Positions 15,045 through 22,897 of a stretch of DNA of 37,580 bases are shown one piece after another. The translations under genes and the position numbers were made by a program. The notes under the pieces were generated by a model, which made no database searches, had not been told where the DNA came from, and worked only from the letters and a program-made list of their open reading frames with translations. Every line of letters starts with the position of its first letter. Within the stretch, counting starts at the first letter, position 1. Source of the stretch: Stenotrophomonas sp. (GTDB taxonomy: Bacteria > Pseudomonadota > Gammaproteobacteria > Xanthomonadales > Xanthomonadaceae); contig DQIG01000314.1 in assembly GCA_003525885.1 (NCBI GenBank), positions 11,243-48,822 on the forward strand, in the 5' to 3' direction.

Positions 15045-15716
15045 CTAGAGCTTCACGAAACGCTGCACCTTCCGCGCCAGCCAGCCACTGAACACCAACG
15101 GCGCATCCAGCGCCGACACGCAGATGCACGGCACCCCTGGCGCGGTCACCGGCTGATGCTCCACGTCCTCGTCCAGATCCGCCACGTCGCCCGGCGCGAA
15201 CAGCCCCAGCGCGTCGTTGTACGAGCCCCGCAGGATCTGGGTCAGCTCGCTGCGGCCGTGGCTGTGCATGGGCAGGCACTTTCCCGGGGCGATCTTCAGC
15301 ATGATCAGCGAAGGCATCTGCTCGGCACGGATGCAGTGCACGCCCGGGGCCATCCAGCGCCAGCGCAGGCCACTGAGCGACGCACCGAAATACGGGTGAA
15401 GTGAAGCAGGAAGGTGGTCCGGATCGGCTTCCGGCCGATCTCTCGAAACGGGTCGCGACGCCACTGCCACGGCAGGCGCATCCGTCGCCAGGCGCATCAA
15501 CATCGCGTCGCGCAACTGCTCGCGGCGTAGATCGCCCGTGGAAGGCTGGGTCTGTTCCAGCAATGCCGATCCGATCGCCTCGGCCTCACGCAGGCGCTGG
15601 CGACAGTGAGGGCACTGCTCCAGATGGGCACCCGCCACGATGCTCAACGGCGCCGGAAGCGCGCCGGCGGCGTAGCTCATCAGCGTGGATTCGTGCAGAT
15701 GATGGTGCGGATTCAC
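15045..15716 (-). CDS. chrR: ChrR-type zinc-binding anti-sigma factor
   Basis: A 223-residue two-domain anti-sigma factor. The N-terminal ZAS domain has candidate zinc ligands H6, H31, C35 and C38 (HLEQCPHC), at the same numbering as I recall for Rhodobacter sphaeroides ChrR. The C-terminal cupin has H151, H153, E157 (HSHGRSE) and H187, the second metal site of ChrR shifted by 10 residues. ChrR holds its ECF sigma factor inactive until singlet oxygen or related stress triggers release. It starts with GTG, overlapping the sigma gene stop by 4 bases, which fits the stoichiometric coupling of a sigma/anti-sigma pair. Confidence 0.93.
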   Translation of the reverse strand: MNPHHHLHESTLMSYAAGALPAPLSIVAGAHLEQCPHCRQRLREAEAIGSALLEQTQPSTGDLRREQLRDAMLMRLATDAPAVAVASRPVSRDRPEADPDHLPASLHPYFGASLSGLRWRWMAPGVHCIRAEQMPSLIMLKIAPGKCLPMHSHGRSELTQILRGSYNDALGLFAPGDVADLDEDVEHQPVTAPGVPCICVSALDAPLVFSGWLARKVQRFVKL

Positions 15717-16336
15717 AGCGCACCTCCCACTTTCGACTGCAGTTGCAGGAACGCACGCCGCAGGTGCGATTTCACCGTGCCCAGCGGCATGCCCAGCGCT
15801 TCGGCAATCTCGCTGTGGCTCTTGGCCTCGAAGTAGGACATGCGCACCAGCCGCGCCTGCACCGCGGGCAATTCGTTGATGCGCTGGCGCAACCTGGCCT
15901 GGTCTGCGAACTGTTCGGCGCTGCTGCGTTCGACCACGTCCATCATGGATGCGTCCTCCACCGCCACCTGTACCTGCATCCAGCTGCGCTCGCGACGCAC
16001 GCGGTCGATATGCAGATTGCGGGCGATGCGGTACAGCCAGGTGCTCAGCGCACCCTGCGCGGCATCATAGTCGGCCGCCCGCAGCCACAGGCGCAGCATG
16101 CATTCCTGCGCCAGCTCCTCGGCCACCGCCTCGGGCGCGCCCAGCCCGCGCAGATAGACGCACAGGCGCGACATGAAATGGTCGTAGATCCGCATGAAAC
16201 AGTCGCGGTCGCGCAGCCGCGCGACACCGTCCATGTCACCGGCCCAGTTTTTCGGCTCGCTGCTGGGCTGCTGGGAGCTGGACACGGTGCGTGCGCTGTT
16301 GAAGTTGGCGAGGGTGCTGGCGGCGTCAGGGTACAT
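15713..16336 (-). CDS. rpoE: ECF sigma factor, RpoE/ECF11-like
   Basis: A 207-residue extracytoplasmic-function sigma factor. Region 2 is seen in RIYDHFMSRLCVYLRGLGAP and AQECMLRLWLRAADYDAAQG, with WLYRIARNLHIDRVRR as the -10-binding part. Region 4 (LVRMSYFEAKSHSEIAEALGM, then PLGTVKSHLRRAF) would bind the -35 box. The first 35 residues look non-conserved, so the true start could be an internal ATG (MDGVARL). It is coupled to chrR downstream, and a promoter of the regulon type lies just upstream, so it is probably autoregulated. It probably drives the divergent fatty-acid operon. Confidence 0.93.
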   Translation of the reverse strand: MYPDAASTLANFNSARTVSSSQQPSSEPKNWAGDMDGVARLRDRDCFMRIYDHFMSRLCVYLRGLGAPEAVAEELAQECMLRLWLRAADYDAAQGALSTWLYRIARNLHIDRVRRERSWMQVQVAVEDASMMDVVERSSAEQFADQARLRQRINELPAVQARLVRMSYFEAKSHSEIAEALGMPLGTVKSHLRRAFLQLQSKVGGAL

Positions 16337-16373
16337 CTGCGTTCGCGGCGGGCGGGTGAAGGTCTGTCCTCTG

Positions 16374-16399
16374 TACGCGCGGAGGCGGCAATTGGATGC
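16374..16399 (-). promoter_or_regulatory. ECF promoter for the sigma/anti-sigma operon
   Basis: On the minus strand, GCATCCAA (16399-16392), 14 bases, then CGTA (16377-16374). It ends 37 bases before the sigma-factor start. Its -35-like box resembles the TGATCC reported for R. sphaeroides RpoE. The same two-part motif with identical spacing occurs at 16412 and 17262. Confidence 0.65.
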
Positions 16400-16411
16400 A
16401 GGCGGCGCAGC

Positions 16412-16437
16412 GCATCCAACCGGCCATCTCTACCGTA
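16412..16437 (+). promoter_or_regulatory. ECF promoter for the fatty-acid operon
   Basis: GCATCCAA (16412-16419), 14 bases, then CGTA (16434-16437). It points right, back to back with the sigma-factor promoter, and ends 23 bases before the ATG at 16461, implying a very short leader. Confidence 0.65.
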
Positions 16438-16460
16438 TGACCTGAGCCCTCCCCTTCCGG

Positions 16461-17237
16461 ATGAACGCCATGCGCACTGCCTGGCTGCTGCTGTGCCTAC
16501 CCCACGCCGCGCTGGCTGCGCCCTGGTTGCGAAGCGAAGGCGTCGCCACCTCCGCGCAGGGCGACCTCCTCTACCGTGAAGTCCACTGGCGACGCGAGGC
16601 AACGGAGGGTGCCGAGCGCTGGGTGCTGTACCAGTGCCCGGACGGCCAGCCTTTCGCCCGCAAGCACTTGCCGGCCAGTACCCGGCCGCAGGCACGGGGC
16701 TATTGGCTGGAGGACCGCCGCAGCGGCCAGGCCGCAGAGGTGGAGGCCGCCAGCGATTCGGTGTCGATCAGCTGGAAGGAAGATGCTGCCAGCCCGCCAA
16801 GGCAGCGCCGCCTTGAACTGCCACCGGATGCGGTGATCGATGCGGGATTCGACGCTGCCGTACGCCTGCACTGGCCCGCGCTGTTGCGGGGCGAGCGCAT
16901 CACGCTGCCATTCCTGGTGCCGGCCCGTCAGCGCTACTTCCCGGTGCAGGTGCGACGCACCGGCCCGGTTCGCTGGCAGGGCATCGACGCCCAGGCAATC
17001 GAAGTCAGCCTGGACACCTGGTACGGCGGCATCGCACCGCGCCTGTCCCTGGTCTATGCCAACGCCGACCGTCGCCTGCTGGAGTTCCGTGGCACCAGCA
17101 ATCTGCGCGATGCGCGCGGCAGCTACCCGCAGGTGACCGTGCGCTTCAGCTCGCCACCCGCGCAACGCCCCGCATCGGAGTGGCAACAGGCATGGGCGCA
17201 GCCACTGGTCGACCGCTGTCCCGTCACGAGCACGTGA
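16461..17237 (+). CDS. Secreted hypothetical protein, first gene of the ECF operon
   Basis: A 258-residue protein with a signal peptide (MRTAWLLLCLPHAALAAP, cleavage near residue 19-20). The mature part is beta-rich, with pairs such as YREVHWRREA, RITLPFLVPARQRYFPVQVR and RLSLVYANADRRLLEFRGTS. That is compatible with a periplasmic beta-sandwich or lipid-binding fold. I do not recognise the family with certainty. It is the first gene after the ECF promoter, so it is presumably made together with the lipid-modifying enzymes and may act on or carry their product in the periplasm. Confidence 0.75.
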   Translation: MNAMRTAWLLLCLPHAALAAPWLRSEGVATSAQGDLLYREVHWRREATEGAERWVLYQCPDGQPFARKHLPASTRPQARGYWLEDRRSGQAAEVEAASDSVSISWKEDAASPPRQRRLELPPDAVIDAGFDAAVRLHWPALLRGERITLPFLVPARQRYFPVQVRRTGPVRWQGIDAQAIEVSLDTWYGGIAPRLSLVYANADRRLLEFRGTSNLRDARGSYPQVTVRFSSPPAQRPASEWQQAWAQPLVDRCPVTST

Positions 17238-17261
17238 AGCCGACGTTCACTGCAACACGTC

Positions 17262-17287
17262 GCATCCATTGCGCATTCTGCTGCGTA
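17262..17287 (+). promoter_or_regulatory. Second ECF promoter, before the desaturase
   Basis: GCATCCAT (17262-17269), 14 bases, then CGTA (17284-17287), in the 81-base gap between the secreted-protein gene and the desaturase. The spacing is identical to the two motifs at 16374-16437, with one change in the last -35 base. It would allow the desaturase and later genes to be induced independently. Confidence 0.6.
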
Positions 17288-17318
17288 CAGGAAGACACGA
17301 CACCCGCCGAGATCCGCC

Positions 17319-18269
17319 ATGGCCTCTGTATCGCCCCTCCCCCGTCGACGCTGGCGCCTGCTGCGCACCCTGCAGCGTTGGGTCGATACCGGCGACGCCG
17401 CAGATGCCGGCACGGAACAGCCCGGCCGCATCGACTGGCTGCGTGCGGTGCCGTTCGCACTGATGCATATCGCGTGCATCGCGGTGATCTGGGTAGGTGT
17501 CTCGTGGACGGCTGTGATCGTGGCCGCGGCGCTCTACGCGGTGCGCATGTTCGCCATCACCGCGTTCTATCACCGTTACTTCTCGCATCGCACCTTCCAG
17601 GCACCGCGCGCCGTACAGTTCGTATTCGCGGTGATCGGCGCGTCCAGCGTGCAGCGCGGGCCGTTGTGGTGGGCCGCCCATCATCGCCACCACCATCGGC
17701 ACGCCGACCAGCCGCTGGACCCGCATTCCCCCCGCGAAGGTGGTTTCTGGCGCAGCCACATGGGCTGGTTCCTGACTCGCGAGGCGTTTTCCACCGATCT
17801 GTCGCGGGTACCGGATCTGGCGCGCTTCCCGGAGCTGCGCTGGCTGGACCGCTTCGATACAGCCGTGCCGGTACTGCTGGCTGCGGCACTGTATGCACTG
17901 GGTGCTGGGTTGGAGCGCTGGGCTCCGGGCCTGCACACCTCCGGGCCACAGTTGCTGGTGTGGGGCTTCTTCATCTCCACCATCGTGCTGTTCCATGCCA
18001 CCGTCACCATCAACTCGCTGGCGCACCGCTTCGGCCGCCGCCGCTTCGAGACTCGGGACGACAGCCGCAACAACCTCTGGCTGGCCCTGCTGACCTTCGG
18101 CGAGGGCTGGCACAACAATCATCATTTCTTTCCCGGCACCGTCCGCCAGGGCTTCCGCTGGTGGGAGGTGGACCTGACCTGGTACGGATTGCGCGCGATG
18201 GCTGCGCTGGGGCTGGTCAAAGGGCTCAAGCCCATCCCCGAGTGGGTGCTGGCCAAGGCGAGGTACTGA
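17319..18269 (+). CDS. Membrane fatty acid (acyl-CoA/acyl-lipid) desaturase
   Basis: A 316-residue integral-membrane di-iron desaturase. The three histidine boxes are plain: HRYFSH (residues 85-90), HRHHH (about 122-126) and HNNHH (about 265-269). Hydrophobic segments at about residues 45-85 and 175-225 fit the usual four-helix arrangement. The enzyme introduces a double bond into a fatty acyl chain using O2 and an electron donor. It stands between the ECF promoter and the oxidoreductase and methyltransferase genes. In R. sphaeroides a desaturase (UfaD) works with a CFA-like methyltransferase (UfaM) and an oxygen-dependent enzyme (UfaO) in furan fatty acid synthesis. An equivalent role here is inferred. 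Confidence 0.92.
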   Translation: MASVSPLPRRRWRLLRTLQRWVDTGDAADAGTEQPGRIDWLRAVPFALMHIACIAVIWVGVSWTAVIVAAALYAVRMFAITAFYHRYFSHRTFQAPRAVQFVFAVIGASSVQRGPLWWAAHHRHHHRHADQPLDPHSPREGGFWRSHMGWFLTREAFSTDLSRVPDLARFPELRWLDRFDTAVPVLLAAALYALGAGLERWAPGLHTSGPQLLVWGFFISTIVLFHATVTINSLAHRFGRRRFETRDDSRNNLWLALLTFGEGWHNNHHFFPGTVRQGFRWWEVDLTWYGLRAMAALGLVKGLKPIPEWVLAKARY

Positions 18270-18270
18270 C

Positions 18271-19548
18271 ATGCGCATCGCGGTCATCGGCTCGGGTATC
18301 GCGGGGCTGGCCAGCGCCTGGTGGCTGGATGGCCAGCACGACGTCACGCTGTTCGAAGCCAACGACTACCTGGGCGGCCACACCCACACCCACGGCGTGC
18401 AGGTGGACGGCGCGCGCATGGCGGTGGATACCGGCTTCATCGTCTTCAATCCCCTGCACTACCCGCTGCTGACGGCGCTGTTCGATGAGCTGGGCGTGGC
18501 CTCGCAGCCGACGACGATGAGCTTCTCGATGCACAGCGAGCGCAGTGGCGTGGAGTACAACGCGACGTCGCTGGATGGTCTGTTCTGCCAGCGCCGCAAC
18601 CTGGTGTCGCCGCGATTCTGGGGCATGCTGGCTGATCTGCGCCGCTTCTATCGGGATGCACCCCTGTTGCTGGCCGAGTCCGAAGGCCCGACGCTCGGCG
18701 AATACCTGCACAGCCAGCGCTATGGCGAGGCGTTCATCGAAGAGCACCTGCTGCCGATGGCGTCGGCATTGTGGTCGTCTCCTGCAGCCACGGTACGGGA
18801 GTTTCCGGCCCGCTACCTGGCGCAGTTCATGGCCAACCACCAGATGCTGCAGATGACAGGTCGCCCGGACTGGCGCGTAGTCACGGGCGGATCGGCCCGC
18901 TATGTGGATGCACTGCGCCGCCGTTGGCGGGTGCATGAGCAGCTGCAATGCCCGGTCACTGCCGTCGAACGCATGCCTTGGGGCGTGCGCGTGCACAGCG
19001 CCGCTGGCGTGGAGGCCTTCGACGAGGTGATCCTGGCGTGCCACAGCGACCAGGCGCTGGCCCTGCTGATCGATGCCGATGCCCCCGAGCGCGACATCCT
19101 CGGCGCAATCCGCTACCAATCCAACGAGGCGGTGCTGCACACCGATGCCTCGTTGCTGCCGCGCAACCGCAAGGCCTGGGCTGCATGGAACGCGCATGTG
19201 CCGCAGGATCCCGCTGCGCCCTGCACGGTGAGCTATTGCATGAACCTGCTGCAGGGCCTGCCCGGCAACACGCCGCTGGTGGTGACGCTCAATCGCAGCG
19301 AGGCGATCGACCCGTGCAAGGTGCTGCGCACCCTGCACTATGCGCATCCGGTCCACGATCACACTGCTGTACGCGCACAACAGCGCTGGGCGGAGCTTCA
19401 GGGCCGCCGCCACACCTGGTTCGCAGGCGCCTATTGGGGCTGGGGCTTCCATGAGGACGGTATCCGCAGCGCCCGTCGCGTGGTCGATGCCCTGCAGGCC
19501 TGCGCCCCGCACCGCCTGGTGCCAGCCCAGGGCGAGGTGGCGGCATGA
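18271..19548 (+). CDS. FAD-dependent oxidoreductase (amine-oxidase/desaturase-like)
   Basis: A 425-residue flavoprotein. The N-terminal dinucleotide-binding motif is VIGSGIAGLASAWWL (GxGxxG at residues 7-12), with the ribose-binding acid in DVTLFEAND and the GGHTHTHG segment typical of the NAD(P)-binding_8/amine-oxidase group found beside DUF1365 and CFA synthase genes. It starts one base after the desaturase stop and overlaps the DUF1365 gene by 4 bases, so it sits within a tightly coupled operon. It probably oxidises or desaturates a lipid intermediate. Its exact reaction is not known from sequence. Confidence 0.9.
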   Translation: MRIAVIGSGIAGLASAWWLDGQHDVTLFEANDYLGGHTHTHGVQVDGARMAVDTGFIVFNPLHYPLLTALFDELGVASQPTTMSFSMHSERSGVEYNATSLDGLFCQRRNLVSPRFWGMLADLRRFYRDAPLLLAESEGPTLGEYLHSQRYGEAFIEEHLLPMASALWSSPAATVREFPARYLAQFMANHQMLQMTGRPDWRVVTGGSARYVDALRRRWRVHEQLQCPVTAVERMPWGVRVHSAAGVEAFDEVILACHSDQALALLIDADAPERDILGAIRYQSNEAVLHTDASLLPRNRKAWAAWNAHVPQDPAAPCTVSYCMNLLQGLPGNTPLVVTLNRSEAIDPCKVLRTLHYAHPVHDHTAVRAQQRWAELQGRRHTWFAGAYWGWGFHEDGIRSARRVVDALQACAPHRLVPAQGEVAA

Positions 19549-20312
19549 GCGCCAGTGCGCTCTACTTCGGGCAGGTGATGCACCGCCGGCATCATCCGCA
19601 TCCGCATGCGTTCCGCTACCCCATCGCGCAACTGTTGCTCGATCTGGACGAGCTGGACACCGTGTTCGCCGGCCGCTGGCTGTGGTCGGTCAATCGCCGC
19701 AACCTGGCCGAGTTCCGCCGTAGCGACTACTTCGGCGATCCCGCCCGGCCACTGGCCGATGCGGTGCGCGACCACGCGGCAACCGTGCTCGGCTACCGGC
19801 CGACCGGCCCGGTGCGCCTGCTTACCCATCTTCGCTTCGCCGGGCATGTGTTCAACCCGGTCAGCTTCTACTACTGCTACCGGGCCGATGGCAGCACCCT
19901 GGACTGCATCGTCGCCGAGATCACCAATACGCCCTGGAAGGAACGGCATGCCTACGTGCTGCCAGTGGCGACGGCAATGCATGATGGCACCTCACTGCGT
20001 TGGCAGTTCGACAAGTGCTTCCATGTCTCGCCCTTCATGCCGATGGATTGCCACTACGACTGGCGGTTCAACCGACCCGATGAAGATCTGCGCGTGCACA
20101 TGCAGGTCTGGCGCGACGGCGTGCGCCAGTTTGATGCCACCCAGGCCATGCAGCGACACGCCCTGGATGGCCGTGGGCTGGCCCGGGTGCTGGCCTGCTA
20201 TCCACTGATGACCACCCAGGTGGTGGCCGCCATCCACTGGCATGCGCTGCGGCTGTGGTTGAAGCGCAACCCGGTGCATGACCACCCCACCCTTGCCGAG
20301 AAACCGCGATGA
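19545..20312 (+). CDS. DUF1365 family protein
   Basis: A 255-residue protein matching DUF1365 throughout: LYFGQVMHRRHHPHPHAFRY at the start, LLTHLRFAGHVFNPVSFYYC in the middle, and KCFHVSPFMPMDCHYDWRF after residue 150. Family members are nearly always encoded between an FAD oxidoreductase and a CFA-type methyltransferase, as here, and are thought to take part in fatty acyl modification. The conserved His and Asn/Pro/Tyr motifs suggest an enzyme. It overlaps the genes on both sides by 4 bases. Confidence 0.92.
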   Translation: MSASALYFGQVMHRRHHPHPHAFRYPIAQLLLDLDELDTVFAGRWLWSVNRRNLAEFRRSDYFGDPARPLADAVRDHAATVLGYRPTGPVRLLTHLRFAGHVFNPVSFYYCYRADGSTLDCIVAEITNTPWKERHAYVLPVATAMHDGTSLRWQFDKCFHVSPFMPMDCHYDWRFNRPDEDLRVHMQVWRDGVRQFDATQAMQRHALDGRGLARVLACYPLMTTQVVAAIHWHALRLWLKRNPVHDHPTLAEKPR

Positions 20313-21568
20313 ACTCGATGACCCCTTCGGTCGCGCTGCCGCGCCCCGGTGCTCTGGATGCGTTCCTGCGCCGCCGCCTGCTGGCCCAGCTCGCCCCACT
20401 GCGCGAGGGCCGCCTGTGCGTGCGCGACGCGCTAGGCGAAGTATGGTTGGGCGATGCTCGCGGTGAACTGCATGTCACCGTCACCATCGATGACCCGGCG
20501 TTCTATCGCAAAGTGGCGGCACAAGGCAGCGTCGGCGCCGGCGAAAGCTACATCCACGGCGAATGGCGCTGTGACGACCTGGTCACCCTGATACGCCTGC
20601 TGGTGCGCAATCGCGACCTGCTCGACGGTATGGAGCATGGCCCGGCGCGCGCAGGCGGCTGGTTGCTGCGTGGCTGGAACCGCCTGCGCCGCAACAGCCG
20701 TGAGGGCAGCCGCCGCAACATCGCCGCGCACTACGATCTCGGCAACGACTTCTTCGCCCTGTTCCTGTCGCCGGACCTGATGTATTCCTCGGCCCTGTTC
20801 GCAAAGGAGAGCGAGTCGCTGGAATCCGCCTCGCTGCGCAAGCTGGACCGCATCTGCCAGCAGCTGCAGCTCAAGCCGGGAGACCGCGTGGTGGAAATCG
20901 GTACCGGCTGGGGCGGTTTTGCGCTGCACGCGGCACAGCACTACGGCTGCCATGTCACCACAACCACCATCTCCGCGGAACAGCATGCGCTGGCCGCCGA
21001 ACGTGTGCGGGCAGCTGGCCTGCAGGATCAGGTCACGTTGCTGATGCAGGACTACCGCGACCTGCAGGGTCAGTTCGACAAGCTGGTGTCGATCGAGATG
21101 ATCGAAGCCATCGGTGCGGAATACCTGGACACCTACATGGCTACGCTGCAGCGCCTGCTCAAGCCTGATGGCGTTGCCTTGCTGCAGGCCATCACCATCG
21201 AGGACCATCGCTACGAGCAGGCCCGGCGCAGCGTGGACTACATCAAGCGCTACGTGTTCCCGGGCAGCTTCATTCCGTCGATCAACGCGATCATGGCCGC
21301 AAAGACGCGATCCAGCGACCTGCAACTGATCGCCCAACAGGACTTCGGCCACTCCTACGCACTGACCCTGCGCGCCTGGCGCCAACGCTTCCTGGCCAGG
21401 TTGCCCGACGTGCAGGCGCAGGGCTTCGACGCGCGCTTCTGCCGGCTGTGGGAGTTCTACCTCGCCTATTGCGAGGGCGGCTTCCTGGAGCGCTCGATCG
21501 GCGTTTCGCATCTGCTGCTGGCGCGCCCGGGGCATCGTCCGAGCGCATCATTGGGCCAAGGCGGCTGA
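20309..21568 (+). CDS. cfa: Cyclopropane-fatty-acyl-phospholipid synthase family methyltransferase
   Basis: A 419-residue S-adenosylmethionine-dependent enzyme of the CFA synthase family. A short N-terminal lipid-binding region (VTIDDPAFYRKVAAQGSVGA, then GESYIHGEW) precedes AHYDLGNDFFALFLSPDLMY. The SAM-binding motif is VVEIGTGWGGFALHAA (about residue 194). EMIEAIGAEYLDTYM and YIKRYVFPGSFIPSI follow, as in E. coli Cfa. It transfers a methyl or methylene group to a double bond in a phospholipid acyl chain. In this operon it may be the UfaM-like methyltransferase rather than a housekeeping Cfa. Confidence 0.92.
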   Translation: MNSMTPSVALPRPGALDAFLRRRLLAQLAPLREGRLCVRDALGEVWLGDARGELHVTVTIDDPAFYRKVAAQGSVGAGESYIHGEWRCDDLVTLIRLLVRNRDLLDGMEHGPARAGGWLLRGWNRLRRNSREGSRRNIAAHYDLGNDFFALFLSPDLMYSSALFAKESESLESASLRKLDRICQQLQLKPGDRVVEIGTGWGGFALHAAQHYGCHVTTTTISAEQHALAAERVRAAGLQDQVTLLMQDYRDLQGQFDKLVSIEMIEAIGAEYLDTYMATLQRLLKPDGVALLQAITIEDHRYEQARRSVDYIKRYVFPGSFIPSINAIMAAKTRSSDLQLIAQQDFGHSYALTLRAWRQRFLARLPDVQAQGFDARFCRLWEFYLAYCEGGFLERSIGVSHLLLARPGHRPSASLGQGG

Positions 21569-21569
21569 G

Positions 21570-22115
21570 ATGCGCAGGTTCTGGGCCAATCTGCTTGGCA
21601 ACCAGCTGGTCTGGCTGTGCGCCGTGGCCGGCGCCGGGCGCGGCTGGCAATGGCCTGCGCTGCTGGCAGCGACGATCTATATCGGCAGCCAGCTACTCAC
21701 GTCGCCACAACCTCGGCTGGATCTCCGCCTGATGCTGTTGGCGCTGGCCTGCGCATGGCTGGTCGATGCCAGTGCCGCCACCAGCGGCACCGTGCGCTAC
21801 GCCGCATCCCCACTGGGCTGGGCACCGCCGCCCTGGATCATGGCGCTGTGGGCCGCGTTCGCGATGACGCTGACGACCTCGATGCGCTTCCTGCTGCGCC
21901 ACCCTGCGCTGCCGGCCCTGTTCGGCCTGCTGCTGGCACCGCTGGCCTATCTCTCTGCAGCACGTGGTTTCGATGCGGTTCGATTCGCCACACCCCTATG
22001 GCATGGACTGCTGGTGCTGGGCGTGGGCTGGAGCATCGCGCTTTCGCTGCTGTGCATGGCCGCTCGTCGCGGTTCCCGCACCCTCCCGCCCTTCTTGGCC
22101 GGAGCATCGTCATGA
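21570..22115 (+). CDS. DUF2878 family membrane protein
   Basis: A 181-residue protein with about five hydrophobic segments, starting one base after the CFA gene stop and overlapping the next gene by 4 bases. The N-terminus WANLLGNQLVWLCAVAGAGR and the PPPWIMALWAAFAMTLTTSM segment are typical of DUF2878, an inner-membrane family regularly found in ECF/ChrR-linked lipid operons. Its biochemical role is unknown; transport or positioning of the modified lipid is one possibility. Confidence 0.85.
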   Translation: MRRFWANLLGNQLVWLCAVAGAGRGWQWPALLAATIYIGSQLLTSPQPRLDLRLMLLALACAWLVDASAATSGTVRYAASPLGWAPPPWIMALWAAFAMTLTTSMRFLLRHPALPALFGLLLAPLAYLSAARGFDAVRFATPLWHGLLVLGVGWSIALSLLCMAARRGSRTLPPFLAGASS

Positions 22116-22897
22116 TCAATCTGCTGTGGGTGCTGCTGTATGCCGTGCTGGTGATGAGCTGGGGCTGGGCCTGGCAGCGCCGCCACCACAACATCGGCGT
22201 GGTTGATGTGCTCTGGGCCAAGGGTGTGGGCGCATCGGCCCTGCTGCTGGCGCTGCTGGGGGATGGCGCGATGGTGCCGCGGGTTGCACTGGGGCTGCTC
22301 GGCGGCCTGTGGGGCAGCCGACTCGCCCTGCACCTGTGGCAACGGGTCCGTCACGAAGACGAGGACGGGCGTTACCGTTACCTGCGTGAGCATTGGCACG
22401 GGCATCAGGGCAGGATCTTCGGCTTCTTCATGGCCCAGGCATTGCTGGTCGTGCTGTTCGCCCTGCCCTTCGTTGCGGTGGCTGCCAATTCCCACGCTGG
22501 CCTGACACCGTGGGTCGTGGCCGCGGCATGCGTCTGGCTGCTGAGCGTCGGCGGCGAGAGCCTGGCTGATCGCCAGCTGGCCCGCTTCCGCGCCAATCCG
22601 ACGAACAAGGGACGCACCTGCCGCGACGGGCTCTGGCGCTACTCCCGCCACCCCAACTATTTCTTCGAGTGGCTGCACTGGTTCAGCTACGTCCTGCTCG
22701 CGATCGGCTCACCGCTGTGGTGGCTGGCTTGGCTCGGCCCCGTGCTGATGTTTGTCTTCCTGCGTTACCTCAGCGGCATTCCATTCACCGAAAAACAGGC
22801 GCTGCGCAGCCGCGGCGACGACTACCGCGCCTACCAGCGCAGCACGCCGATGTTCTTCCCCTGGTTTCCCCGTTCTTCCAAGGAGCATTCCGCATGA
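22112..22897 (+). CDS. DUF1295 family membrane protein (steroid-reductase/ICMT-like)
   Basis: A 261-residue polytopic membrane protein. The C-terminal signature GLWRYSRHPNYFFEWLHWFS, followed by GIPFTEKQALRSRGDDYRAY, is characteristic of DUF1295, a relative of 3-oxo-5-alpha-steroid 4-dehydrogenases and isoprenylcysteine methyltransferases. The RHPNYFFE segment would bind cofactor. In this operon it is most likely a reductase or methyltransferase acting on a modified acyl chain. It is coupled to the genes on both sides by ATGA overlaps. Confidence 0.88.
   Translation: MINLLWVLLYAVLVMSWGWAWQRRHHNIGVVDVLWAKGVGASALLLALLGDGAMVPRVALGLLGGLWGSRLALHLWQRVRHEDEDGRYRYLREHWHGHQGRIFGFFMAQALLVVLFALPFVAVAANSHAGLTPWVVAAACVWLLSVGGESLADRQLARFRANPTNKGRTCRDGLWRYSRHPNYFFEWLHWFSYVLLAIGSPLWWLAWLGPVLMFVFLRYLSGIPFTEKQALRSRGDDYRAYQRSTPMFFPWFPRSSKEHSA

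Noticed and set aside
15401..16579. 392-residue open frame antisense to the sigma/anti-sigma genes
   Set aside because: Its frame is the complement of well-identified genes and it has no protein-family features.
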